From Gordionus sp. m RMFG-2023 (Eukaryota > Nematomorpha > Gordioida > Chordodea > Parachordodidae): a stretch of DNA of 64,000 bases. Positions 24,236-37,200 of the stretch are shown in pieces; the stretch's first letter is position 1, and each line of letters opens with the position of its first letter. The stretch lies in NCBI RefSeq assembly GCF_954871325.1, contig NC_088779.1:1071121-1135120 (forward strand), read 5' to 3'. Under the pieces are notes generated by a model. That model saw only the letters and a list, made by a program, of their open reading frames with translations, ran no database searches and was not told where the DNA came from. The position numbers and the translations under genes are program-made.

Positions 24236-26128
24236 ATTAAAATAGATTCACTTTATTATTGCATATCTAAAATCTATTAAGTATTGTTAATATATCGACT
24301 TTTATAAAATATTTTTGTTATATGGATTAAATTCGAATTATTTTTGTTTTAATTTTTTTAATATATCCTAAAAATATATTTCGTTTTATTTTACTTTAAA
24401 ATTATATTAACGCATTGATTGATACTTTAAAATTTTGAAATATTATAGTAAAAAAAAATGATTATTTTATATAGGATTAATATGTAATATAATGATTTAT
24501 TTTTTTTTAAAAATGTAAAATATAAAACTGATTTAAAAAATACATGTGAAATGAGTAATATACAAAAAATTATAATATTAACAAAATAAGAATTATTAAC
24601 ATATCAACAATAAAAAAAAACCTAATCTTTTAGAGGCTATAAATAATATTTCTCCCGACATAGAAGATTCGAGTTGTAAGTCTTTACCCCGCATATAAAA
24701 AGTTATAATTATAGTAATAGTTGTGAAAAAAAATAAAAATAAGATTACTAGGTGTTTTTCATATAACCCTCAATAATTCTGCTATTGCCCCCAATAACCT
24801 CACCTCACCCCCTCTCCCTACACACCTTATAACTAAATAATTTTCCATTTAAAAATAAATAAAGTGTTGCCCATCAAGGAATTACTGTTATGTTCCATTT
24901 TTAACATATCTTCCATTCTCTAAATCTTTGTTACAAAACACAAAATCTATGAATAGTATCCCTCACTTTTTACATTGCTATATACATGCATATATATATA
25001 AATATAAATATATATATACTTATTCCAATCTATAATTCTTTTAAATGCATTAATAACCTATCTAGTTCTTAATTGTAATCAATATGGAGTGCACGTTGAT
25101 TTTCATAACATATATAAATTTAGCGCGCTTAGTATGTCATTTACTCAATTATAAAATTTGCTTTAAAATATTTGTTACTCATTTTCCAAAGGCTAATAAA
25201 AATATTAAATGAAAATTAAATATTACATGAAACCTGATATTGCTATTAAATTTTAATTTTAATTAATTACGAAAAGTAGACGGAATGAAGAATGATCAGA
25301 AGAGACATTAAGAGATTTTTATTTTTAAGAATAAATTTTTTATACAAATTTATTTTAAGGTGCATCATATTTATTTTGAAAGTTTTTTGAATTTAAAATA
25401 AAACAATACTATAATAGGAGAATTTTAAACAAAGAAAGGAGAGGGAGAAAGAGGAAATAGTATAGCAACAGCTTACTGAAATATAATAGTTTAATAAATA
25501 TAAATAAAATGGCAGTTTATTTTTCTCTAAGTATATCTTTTTTAGATGAGATATAAAAATTCAATTTATTATTTTTTTCCTATAATGACTCCGTACCTAG
25601 AAATGTCAGCAGTAAGCCTCCCGCTGTTATCACGAAGTCGGGGCGCGTCTATAATTAAGATAGAGAATTTTTTTCCATTTCAAAGTTTTAATAAACATAA
25701 TTAATTAAGAAAATATAAAATAATATGATAAATACATATGTAAAATGTTCGCTTTACAAAATTGAACATATTACAAGTAAACCCAAAATACGAGGCATAA
25801 TTAAAAATTAAAAAGGAAAATTATAAAAAAAAATCGAAATGAAAATGGTTTAAGACAAATTGTAACGACTAGGAAATAATATTTCCGTTCCAATTATCGT
25901 TTAGTTAGGATCGTATTCCGATCTCTGTACAAATTACTTGCTATTATTTATTCAATATTTTATTTAAGATATGATAAAATGACAAAAATTTTAATCATTT
26001 CTTGAAATAAATTTCATAAAAATAAATTTATATAAAATTTATGTTATAATTTGGTTAAGTATTTTAAAGCACCATAATTTAAATTATGATAAAATGTAGA
26101 TTTTTTTTTTCGCTAAGGAAATAATTTT
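24236..26128 (-). other. 3' flank of gene G (mirrored flank of A)
   Basis: Noncoding. It mirrors 9615-11214. The empty target of the 10102 MITE is at 25043-25050. A TTTATT (AATAAA on the minus strand) at 25959-25964 is a candidate poly(A) signal for G. 25440-25860 has no clear match in the left arm and nothing recognised. Confidence 0.5.
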
Positions 26129-29100
26129 CTAATAGTTACGCCAATGTATCTTAATATAATTTTCATCGTTGCCTATACGCTAAAATTATTAATAAAATAA
26201 TAGAATAATAATTTAGATATTAGATGATAAATGGTAAAAAAAAAATAATAATACTTTATTACCCGTCCTTTTATAATTTTGTTAGTTCTCTTGTTGTTAA
26301 GTCTATACGTTTTATTCGTAGTACCTTCACCAAAATCACTGGTGTTTAAAAGTGTGATCATAGGATTGGTAAAACCTTTAAAACAATATATAAACAATTA
26401 TTATTTATTTTTCTTTGTTATTTTTTTATCTTGCTTTTTTTAAAGGTTGGGTTCAAAAAAAATTAGCTGAAGTTTAGAAGCTTTCAGGACTGATAAAAAT
26501 TTTAACAAAATGGCATGCTAAATTTTTGAAAATTTAAAAGAGCTTATTTCTATTTTTTTTTAGCTAATTTTTTAAGTTTGTGGATGCTATTTTTTGATAT
26601 TTAGGACACAGCCTTAATGAAAACATTTTTTTATAATCAAATTATAGTTTATTAATGACCATTGTTTTTGCAGTATTTTGTTGATAACTAATAATAGGGA
26701 TTGTATGATATATCGGTATCGAATTGAAAACGATATTGGTAAAAAATAATCTGATTGTTTAAAATAATAAAATAAAATATCCATTTTTTATTAAATATAT
26801 TTTTATAAGAATGAGCCAGAGTAATGTTTTTTTATTATCAAACTGAAACATTGACTTGGATTAACGATTTTTACAGAGAAAAAAAATGCTTTCTAATGTA
26901 TAATCTTTATTAGATCCAAATTTCTATTAAAAAATAAATAAAAAAATTATAAAATAAAGATAAAATATAGCATAAAACATAGGTAAGCTATTTGGAGAAA
27001 AAAAACCATGTAATTCCCTTAAAGATTTGCTATGGTCAGCCTCTGTCTTAGAGACCCTCTCAGGGGTTGCCAAAATGTAAGCTGATGTGAGATCCTATAT
27101 CTTTGACAAAGGATATAGCAAGTTTAGCCGAAGGAAGTTAAGGTAATGGATATTATTAAGAATTATTCTAAAATGTTTAAAATTTTTCTTATATTCATTA
27201 TTTAAATAATTTTTTTAAAAAATGACAAATATTTATTATAAATTCATTTAATTTAGGAAAGAAAGATTTCAGAATTAAAATGGAGAAAAGTTTTAAAATA
27301 TAAGCGAAGATAGTATCAAATGATTTGATATTAAACAAAATTTCTCTTTTTTTACATTCTTTTTAGGATGATAAGAAGTCAGCTATATTTTTGAATGATT
27401 TTAAGAATTTAAGGATTTTGTTATCAAATTTCAATATAATATTTTCCGTTGTTTTTAACATGATATTAATAGGGTTTTCATTAGTTCCATTTATAACTTT
27501 CAACATCAGAATACTGTGCCAACAAGTAGAAACGTTTAATTTTAAAGTTTTATTATTCTTTTATACAGTGGCGTCTCTGGGGGGGGGGGGAGCGCAGGGG
27601 TTCAAGTATTTAAGCAAAATAATTTTTTTTAATGGTTTCTTAATATCCCCTTGAGCTAAAAATAAATGTTTTTAATTGCTCTCTGAATAATTTCTTTTAT
27701 ATTTCTATTAAGTAATATATAGATTTAATTTTATTAAAAAATTAATAAGACTATCTTAATTTTTATTAAATGAAAACTATTTTAATTATTAGATTAGATT
27801 ATTACATATAAATTAATGTCAGCTTGCAATCAAATTCTATGTTAAAAATATAACAATATCACTCACTAATATTAATTTAGATTAACAGTTGAAGCTTAAT
27901 TGACTTTTATTATTTAAATTAATATATAACCCTAATTAAATAAATATAATCATTTATTAATTGAAAATTAATAATTTAATATTTTAGCCGAGTAAATAAC
28001 TAATCAACTATATTATTGATTTTTAAATTTAGTTATCATGTCTCTTCCTAAGATTATTTTCAAGGTCCAAATCCAAATAAGTATATGAGATTTATTTATA
28101 AAAAGTTAGTAGACATATAGTTTATAATCCTCTATTATATATAATTTTTTATAAAATATTAAGTAAAATGCCACTTTAACAGACGTATCTGACAGTTATA
28201 TAATATATAACAGTTAATATTTTAAAACTTTACTAATAAATGCTTTTGATAATAAATATAAGTAATAATTTACTTACAAATATTTAACTCCATTGATTTA
28301 TTTACAATATAATTAAAATTAAATTCATCCTACAATGGATGTAATAAATTAGATATCTTTTTTTCTCTTTTTTACGTGTTTTTAGGAAGCTATTTTTTTC
28401 TTCTTCGGAATATAGATTTGAGTTAATTTTTTAATACGAATATAATTTTAATATTATTACAAACTACTATTATTTTAAGATATAATATACCAAATAGAGA
28501 TGGTGCGACAATAATATATAAAATCTTAATTGCTTTCATGATATCACTCTGGTTCTTATTTTGTATAATTTTTTCTAAAGATTTTTAGTGTTTTTGTTTT
28601 ATGAATTTATCTAACAGAATAAATTCTGATATGGGTTACCATCGTGAGTGTCATGCCTAGGACTGCAAATTAACTAGCGTCTATTATTTGTGTGGCTATG
28701 TAATTTAAGATTTTTGCTACAGCTGCTGAGAGCATATGATCGCATATTTTAGATAAGCAATAATGGTCAACTGTGTAGCAGGGGCGTCGCTAGCCTTTAC
28801 AATCTCAGGGGGCTCAACTAAAAAAATTTTATGGGGGAGAAGCCCCCATACTCCCCAATTTGCCGACCTTCGGCCCGCTTTTGTCCGGCCGCCCGGGTTT
28901 TATATTAATATATTATACATTTTTAAAATTTACTAACTCAAATAATTATTCTAAATGTTATTTATTATATTTTACATGCAAAATAAACTAGCATATAAAA
29001 ATAATACAGGACATTTCTAAAAATAATATTTTTTAATACAAAATCTATTTATTACAGTATATAATATTTTCGATTGTTGATATAAAATGATTTTGCATCT

Positions 29101-32078
29101 TAAGATAAATAAATAATAAAAAATGTTAATTAATTCATATATGCCTCAATTGATAATAGTTTTTGAAGACTACATAATATAATATAATTCTTAGCAACTT
29201 ACCTTGACAAAAGGTCATTAAACTAATATAACTCCCTATTACCATTTTAGACAATGTTTAGAATGGACTAATAAGAAAAATTTATAGACCTTACCAAATC
29301 TACAATTCTTGAAGAAGTGAATATAAACGACCAATCCAAATCATAAAACTATATGATGGTTAGAGCTTCCTCTTAGATGACATGATGGAAGCTATATAAG
29401 TAATCGAGAAAATTATTGTATGATATTAAACTTCTAAAAGATTATCTTCCATTTTCTATGTTATATAAACGATTACATGACCTATTGCTTATCTAAAATG
29501 TGCGATCATATGCTCTCAGCAGCTGTAGTAATAATCTTAAATTACATAGCCACACAAATAATAGATTCTGGTTAATTTGCAGTCCTATCCATGACACTCA
29601 CGATGGTAACCCATATCAGATTTTATTCTGTTAGATAAATTGATAAAACAAAAACACTAAAAACCTTTAGAAGAAATTATGCAAATATATTGAAGCCTTG
29701 AGTTATTTACACGGCAAAAATGGCATATTATAAATTAAACATTTTTAACTACAAAATAAGAACCAGAGTGATATCATGAAAGCAATTAAGATTTTATATA
29801 TTATTGTCGGACCATCTCTAGTTGGTATATTATATCTTAAACTAATAGTAGTTTCTAGTTTGTAATAATAAAAAAAAAAAATTTGTATTAAAGATTTAAT
29901 TCAAGTCTATTTTTCGAAGAAGAAAAATATAGCTTTCCTAAAAACACGTAAAAAAGAGAAGAAAAGATATGTAATTTATTACATCTATTGTGGGATGAAT
30001 AATAATACGTTTAAAATTAATTATATTTTAAATAAATAGATGGCGTTAAATATTATAAGCAAATTGTTACTTATATTTATTATTAAAAGCATTTATTAGT
30101 AAAATTTTAAAAATATTAACTGTAATATATTATATAACTCAGATATGTCTGTAAAAGTGGCATTTTACCTAATATTTTATTAAAAATTAGATATAATAGA
30201 GGATTATAAACTATATGTCTACTTACTTTTTATAAATAAATCTCTTATACTTATTTGGATTTGGACCTTGAAAATAATTTTAGGAAGAGACATGATAATT
30301 AAATTTAAAAATCAATAATATTAGTGATATTGAACTCGGTTAAAATATTAAATTATTAATTTTCAATTAATAAATGATTATATAGGGTTATATAATAATT
30401 TAAATAATAAAAGTCAATTAAGCTTCAACTGTTAAAGCTAAATTAATATTTAGTGAGTGATATTGTTATATTTTTAAGATGATTGAAAGCTGACGTATTT
30501 TATATGTTATAATCTAATCTAATACCTAAAATAGTATTCAATTAAAAAAAATTAAGATAGTTTTATGAATTTTTTTTTTATAAAATTAAATCTATATATT
30601 ACTTAATAGAATTTTAAAAGAAATTATTTAGAGGGAAATTAAAAAAATTTATTTTTAGCTCAAGGATATATTAAGGAGCCATTTTTTTAAAAAAAAATTT
30701 TGCTTCAGGGGGCTATTCAAATTTTTTACCCCCCCCCCCCCCCCACTAGCGACGCCACTGCTGGGTAGTCGTTTATATATCATTCAAAATGGAAGATAAT
30801 CTTATAGAAATTTAATATCATACAATAATTTTCTCGATTACTTATCTAGCTACCATCATGTCATCTAAGAGGAAGCTCTAACCACCATATAGTTTTATGA
30901 TTTGGATTGGTTGTTTATATTCTCTTCTTCAAGAATTGTTGATTTGGTAAGGTTTATAAATTTTTTCTAGCCCCCCATAAAAAAATTTTAGTTGAGCCCC
31001 CTGAGATTGTAAAGGCTAGCGACGCCCCTGCTTTTATATATCAAATATTGTATTATTTAAACAACTATCAAATTAGAAATGCTACTCATTATAGAAATTT
31101 CATCAATTAATTCTACTTGAAGTTTGACATATTCTTCCGACCATTCTCTTTCAATTTAATTTTCAAATTCTTGAAATCTAAGAACAATAAAAATTTTTCT
31201 AATATTTTTTTTTACAAGGTTTTTGATTCTAATAGTTTTTTTCGATTGGTGTTATATGTTCACCTTTGACACTTCTCCTTATGTGATATGTATCCTGCAT
31301 AGATTATCATTATAAACCTTAAATATATTTATCTCTCAAATTGATAATCCAGAAATGTACATCTGTTTTGATAAGAGGTTATTCATAAAATTAGTCATGC
31401 CTAAATATGCGAAAATTATTTGAAACATATTTGTAAAATTAACAATCACAATACTTTAAATGTACATAGACAAAATTTAAATATTTAAAAATAAAATTAT
31501 GTTTAAAATCAAATTTATATTTTTCTTACTGAATCCATCACCTATTTGAGAATAAATGTTTAGAGTTATATTGCAATTTTTAAAGGTAATATAATTCTTA
31601 TTCGCTGACCCAATTTTGTGTACTTCATGAAATATATAATATTTAAAAAATAATATTTAATAACATATTTTCAATCGAAAATTGATCAAATTTTAGGCTT
31701 TTATTTAAATTCTCATATTGATTGAGTAAATATCTTAACACTATTACCTAAATCTTGATAATCACCCTTCTTATCTCTATTGATTTCTATTCTTTAATCA
31801 ATCTTAGTTTATTTACTATCATTTCTTTTACATTTTATATTACTTCTATTTCTATTTAATGCATTTTTTTATTCATAAAACTTAATTTCTGATAAACAAA
31901 ATTGTTAAAATTATAACATATACGTTCGACCAAAAATAAAAATTATAACTTTTCTTAAAAAAAAATTTCTCAAGTTAATGAAAATATTTTTGCTTATTAC
32001 CGCAATCGAATAGCAAAATATTATTAGCTATTACTCTTTCTGTAAGCACACCATTGCAAAAAGTCGTGATTTCGCAAG
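26129..32078 (-). CDS. Gene G: family copy with exons 2-5 intact, exon 1 not found
   Basis: Minus-strand exons are 32078-32001 (78 bp), 31622-31530 (93 bp), 26375-26263 (113 bp) and 26179-26129 (51 bp), all open, with GT..AG introns in the usual phases. Exon 2 gives CEITTFCNGVLTERVI and LLFDC; exon 3 GSANKNYITFKNCNITL; exon 4 NPMITLLNTSDFGEG and YRLNNKRTNK; exon 5 RIGNDENYIKIHWRNY. Exons 2-3 resemble E most (LLFD, CATGAAG acceptor), whereas exons 4-5 are nearly identical to A and lie in the inverted duplication. The gene therefore looks like a junction of two copies. Intron 3 is 5.1 kb and holds two nested hAT-like elements. No leader exon was found on the minus strand between 32079 and 34000, so it may be lost, strongly diverged or further away. 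Confidence 0.62.
27566..31030 (+). mobile_element. hAT-like non-autonomous element X3, host of a nested copy
   Basis: Starts CAGTGGCGTCTCTGG followed by a G-run and ends CTAGCGACGCCCCTG. An exact 8-bp duplication CTTTTATA is present at 27558-27565 and 31031-31038. Its interior is noncoding. Element X4 is inserted in the opposite orientation near its right end. Both lie in intron 3 of gene G. Confidence 0.85.
28779..30760 (-). mobile_element. hAT-like non-autonomous element X4, nested in X3
   Basis: Same family as X3, in inverse orientation: on the plus strand it starts CAGGGGCGTCGCTAGCC and ends CTAGCGACGCCACTG after a C-run. Flanking 8-mers CTGTGTAG (28771-28778) and CTGGGTAG (30761-30768) differ at one base. 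With 1982 bp and an uninterrupted body it is the best length reference for the family. No transposase frame was seen. Confidence 0.85.
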
Positions 32079-33799
32079 CTACTAATAAAATTTCAAAAAA
32101 TATTTTATATCCTAATCGTAACAAAAGCAATATAATGTAATTTATAGTGACAGCTTTTAGGTTGGAGAAATTGGACAGGGTCTTTTACAGTGTGGTAGAC
32201 GTGTTTTTTATTCATAAAAGTGGTAAATAGAGTTGTTTAATTTTATGTAAATTTTTTTTACCAAAGATTGACGAGATTGTCTCCTGACGGTTGCACCCCA
32301 TGGTCCACTGGGAAATCCCTAATTTGGGATGCAACCTGCGTCTCTTCCTTTCCCTAATCAATTAATTCAAACCCTCTTACTAGCGGAGAAAATAAAAAAA
32401 ATTAATAAATACTCAATACTAAATAACTTTATTTTTCAACCTATAGTCATTTCAACTAATGGCAATTTCTCACAATCAACATATTTTTTTTAAAAAATTT
32501 TAGCACGTAAAATTTTTAACATAACAAACGAAAAACGCGAATCTATTTTTCTTAAACAAAAACTACAATTAGAAATTTTTAAACATAATTATACCTGTTT
32601 TTTAGGAACATTTTTACTATAAGCTCTTTTTAGATCCATCGATTTTTTTAAAATATACATTCACTTTTAATATATATATATATATTCATTTTTTATTTTT
32701 ATATTTTGTTTACACGTTTTAAAGATAAATGAATAATAATTAATAAAAATTCAAATATCAAAGTAAATAAGAATCGCTAAACATTTATTCATATTTTATC
32801 AATAGATTACATCATTTATAATTAAAAGTAATTATAATATTTGTGTTTTTTGCACAATAAATGATCTCCCATTACAAATCATTAAAATATTATTTATTCC
32901 TTCAAGTCTTTTAGAGGAAATACATCTAGGTATATCTTTTTTTTAGTAGATAATTTAAACTATTTTTCTAGTAGAGATGGAAAACACATTTTGCTTTTAT
33001 CTTATAAAATAGTTTTAAAAAAAGGAAAATAATTTTAGATATGACATCTATATAATGAAATGTCCAATTTTATATTATTTAAAATAAAATTAACAAAATA
33101 AGTAGGAAAAAATATGATTTCTAAAATAAAAACAGTCAAAGGCCCTAACAAAAGGGCTGAAGGCTTGTTAACAATGTGACTGAGATCCAGGCCACACGTG
33201 CTTTTTATAAGTGCAGACCAGGGTTATTAGACCACCTATTTTGGGGTAAACCTCGATTTCTTTATAATAAATTATGGCTTTCTCTTGATTTATTCTTAGT
33301 AAAATTTTAAAATATAAAATACTAAAAAATTAGTTTAACCAAAATTTACACCATCATTTTTTTAATTTTAATTTAAATCAAACATTTAAATAGGTATAAT
33401 ATTGTTATAGTTATTTCATTTTTCTATTCATTTTTTATAGAAAGAAAGAAATAAATATTTAAATTATAATTTTAATATGAAATATAAAAATATATGTATT
33501 GCCATAAAAACCAAAAATTTATTTTTATATACCCCACCCCCTATTTATTTCTTTAAAGAATTGTGAGTTGATATGATATAATTATATATCAGTATAGCTA
33601 TCTCTAAAAAATTAGCCAGTATATAACCCTTCTTTTAAATTTGAAAATGAGAAATAAATATTTTATGCAATTCATAAATTCCAATCTACATAAAATCATA
33701 TGGGAGAGAAGCTTAAAGCAACCCTACATTTTTTAAAATAATATTTAAAAAAATTTACAAAAAAATATTTCGTCCAATAATTTCTATTTTATTTAAGAC
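32079..33799. other. Noncoding stretch upstream of gene G
   Basis: No exon-1 match and no other gene was found. A short G+C-richer segment at 32270-32350 (CTCCTGACGGTTGCACC and neighbours) and one at 33140-33250 (AAAGGGCTGAAGGC, ATCCAGGCCACACGTG) stand out from the A+T-rich background and may be insertion remnants. The rest is A+T-rich with simple-sequence runs. Confidence 0.4.
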
Positions 33800-34150
33800 T
33801 TAAATGATGTGGTTTCAACATCACTACATATCTACTCACACTTCTCAACATCGAAGCTCCCATTTGTCAACATTGCTTTTTGTTACCCACCATGCGAGGA
33901 AATGTATATTAGGGAAGAAAAGAGAAAGAAAATGATATATAAAAATAAAAGAATAAATAAATAAAAGAAACAAAGATATGAAAGAAAATACTAACCTGGG
34001 CCTGGACTTAAAAATAAATTTTTTTAAAAAAAATTTTAAGCCAGGGTCGTGCAAATAGTACCTCTGTAGGTCTAACTTATACTTTACGATTTTAAGGCCA
34101 TAGATTTTAAACACATTCTCATTTGTAGCCACATTGGCATATCGTAGAAA
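33800..34150 (+). repeat. Stray fragment of family intron 1
   Basis: Matches intron 1 of D (38780-39000) and of B (14240-14430) in the plus orientation: GAGCTCCC.TTT, CACCA.GCG, AAAAGAATAAATAAA-like purine runs and TTTCAACA.A. It lies just before the upstream block of D, so it is probably the tail of a truncated neighbouring unit. The stretch at 33993-34055 (CCTGGGCCTGGACTT, mirrored as AAGCCAGGG) is a small inserted palindrome-like segment. Confidence 0.5.
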
Positions 34151-34264
34151 TGTATTATTGCTAAATCATTTAGACCTGAATTTTTTTCTTCTAAATCTGC
34201 ATTTATCAAAAATTGTACCTTTGTAAAATATAATATGTCAGGAATTTTATATACAGTTTTTCAT

Positions 34265-37200
34265 TAAAATCGTTTTGCATGATAACTTATTTTTTTTTAT
34301 TCTCTTACCTGATTCAAAATGGACCCAAAAGATAAAATTTAGAAGATCAACAAAATCTTCAAGAATAGATTTAAATATCATATTGCGTGCTACTAAGAAT
34401 GAGGATTAGAAAGAAAATTTATTCGTTTAATTTATTAATCAAATGGAAATATATTCTCAATAATACAACGCTAAATGTAGACTTCTAAAAATATTTCATA
34501 GGACTTGTCAGTAACGTTATGGGGGCGGGGGGGGGGCGCAGGGGCTCGAGCCTCCTGAAAATTTTAAATACTCCATCTAAAGCAAAAAAAAACATTTTTT
34601 AATGGCTCCCTAATATCACCTTGAACTAAACCCTGAACGATTTCTTTTATAATTCTTTTAATTATTATATATAGATTTGATTATATTATTTAAAAATTAA
34701 TAAGACTCTCTAAAATTTTATTAAATGAGTGTTATTTTAATTATTATATTTCCAAGATGTACCTTGCACAATCAAATTCTGTGTTAAAATTGGTATATCA
34801 ATTATAATGTCTGAAAATCAATTTAGCATTAGCATTTGAAGCTTATTTGATTTTTATTATTTAAATTATTTTATAACCCTAATTTAATAAATTAAATAAT
34901 TTTTTAATTTAGAAATTAACAAATTTGATATTGTAATTAACTGAGTTCAAAATCACTAATCCATTTTTAAATTTAATTATTCCAAGGTTCGAACAAGTAT
35001 AAGAAATTTCTTTATATAAAGTAAGTTGGTAGATAATCTTCTATTATATAGAATTGGTTAAATAATATTAGGCAAAATGCCATTTTTACAGATATATTTG
35101 AAGGTTATACAATATAATATAGTTTATTTTAATAAACTTTACTAATCAATGCTTTAGATAATAAATATAAGTAACAATTTGCATTCAATTCTTTAATGCC
35201 ATCTATATAATTTTAATAAAAATATATTATTAAAAATTAAACCTCCTGTCATTCATCCCACAATGGATGTAATCTATTAGATACCTTTTTTTTTCCTTAT
35301 ATTTTTTTACATGTCTTAGGGATAGCTCATTGGGATAGCTATTTTTTTCTTCTTTGAAAAATATTTTTTTGAGTTAAATTTTTAATACATTTTTTGATAT
35401 ATTTTATGACATAATATACCAACTAGAGGTAGTGCAACAATAATATAAAAAATCTTAATTGCCCTCATCATATCACTCTAAATAAGAAAATATGAAATTA
35501 AGAATAATTGTTTAGAGTATACAAATTTCAATTAAAAAGTATAAAGTCGGTAGCCCAAGGCCAGGCAAAGGTTGGCCGAAGTCCCTCAAAATATGGGTAT
35601 GAAGTGCGTAGCCCCATAAAAATATTTTTGATTGAGCCCCTTGAGATTATAAAGGCTAGTGACGCCCTGCGATTTGTAGATATCGAAAGATTTCTAATCT
35701 ATGCTTGTGTAGAACCTTGATTTTATTAAAAACAAAATGAACAATTTAGGCAATAATAGAAAATCTTCTAAAAAAAATGTGAAAGGGATTTATTTTATAT
35801 AATCCCTTTTTACAATATTTTGTGTACATATTTCTTATGTAAAAATTTAATAAAATAATTGTTGAAATTTAAATTTGATAACTTTTGGTTTGTAAGAATC
35901 TGGTAGTAGAACCTTTGTGTGAACCCCCTCCCCAAGGAAAATGTGTGGACCCCTCCCCTCAGGAAAATTCTTAACTACAGTAGAAAATAAAATATGAAAT
36001 TAGATTATAAATGTCTACTTGATACGCATCAAAATATATTTAGGTCGGCTATTGATGGAAAAAATATTAGTCAAAATTCTATTTTTCGGCTCCGCCGGTT
36101 ATTTAACTATCCCAGTTTTAGATGTATATTATGGTAAGTGATATTTTTTTTTCTTCTTAAATTTGATATTTTTAAAAAATAAATTTTGCTTAATTTCATG
36201 TACCTTAATATTTTTAAATAAAATTTTGTTAACCTTTGTACAATACTATCAAACCTAATAGGTATATACCACTTCTAAAATCTAATTAATTTATATAAAT
36301 TAAATATAAACTCAATATAAAATCTCAATGTATTAATATTTATCAACTCATAATCTAAAGATTTAAGACTAATTATAAATTATCTTTATAACGCAAATTC
36401 TTAATCAAAATATATGATTCATTTAAAATAAAATTCATATTATACCTTGCAAAACATCGTAATTGATTACTATTAACAAACAACAAATTGATAAAATTAT
36501 ATCTTGAACAGTATAAAATATTCCGAAAATAGTTTTGGTAATTAAAATATTTAAAGTAAGAATAATATAATGTTATAGTATAAAGACTTCTTATTTTAAA
36601 AGAATGTTGGTTTTAGCCTCATTTGTTTTTTCATCTATTTATTTTATAACACGTAAAAAAAATATTTAAAATGTTTTTACTATGTGGATGTGTATAATTA
36701 TCAGTTTATAAACTCGTATTCTAAATTTTATGTTTTTTATCATTAGTTTTTTATTTATTACTAAATATTTGTAGTCGAAATTAAGTCTGAGCAAAGATTG
36801 CCATTAATAACGGCGTTTATTGCTATAAGGTAATTAGAGTATAATTTGTATAACCATGAATAAACCTTTTTATTAGTATGTTAAACTCTTTTAATTTAAA
36901 TTTTATTCGATCATGATTGGTTATCTTAGGGAATGGAAAAGAAGATACGAATGCACAAGAAATATAAAGGAACAATATATTGTTTTAATTTTTATAGCTA
37001 AATGACGATTTAAAAATAGTCTTAAAATATATGCCTCGCCCGGGATATTTAAAAAGAATATTTTTTTAAGCCCGGCCCTATTATATTTAAATTAATAAAA
37101 ATACTGTGGGGTAATGCCTGCTGATTTCTGATAAATATCTCTGCGGTATCCAAATCTCTGATCAAAGCATTCCACTAAAAAAATAATTTCTAGATATTTT

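Larger units (their letters stand above)
18775..26430 (-). repeat. Right arm of the inverted duplication
   Basis: Reverse-oriented counterpart of 9320-15925. It is longer than the left arm, partly because of about 700 extra bases inside intron 1 of C (near 20200-20935), and it lacks the MITE found at 10102-10470. The outer end near 26430 lies in intron 3 of G; beyond it the sequence no longer matches intron 3 of A. Confidence 0.8.

Noticed and set aside
27391-27654. 87-codon plus-strand frame
   Set aside because: Its end is inside the left terminus and G-run of element X3, and its start lies in intron 3 of G.
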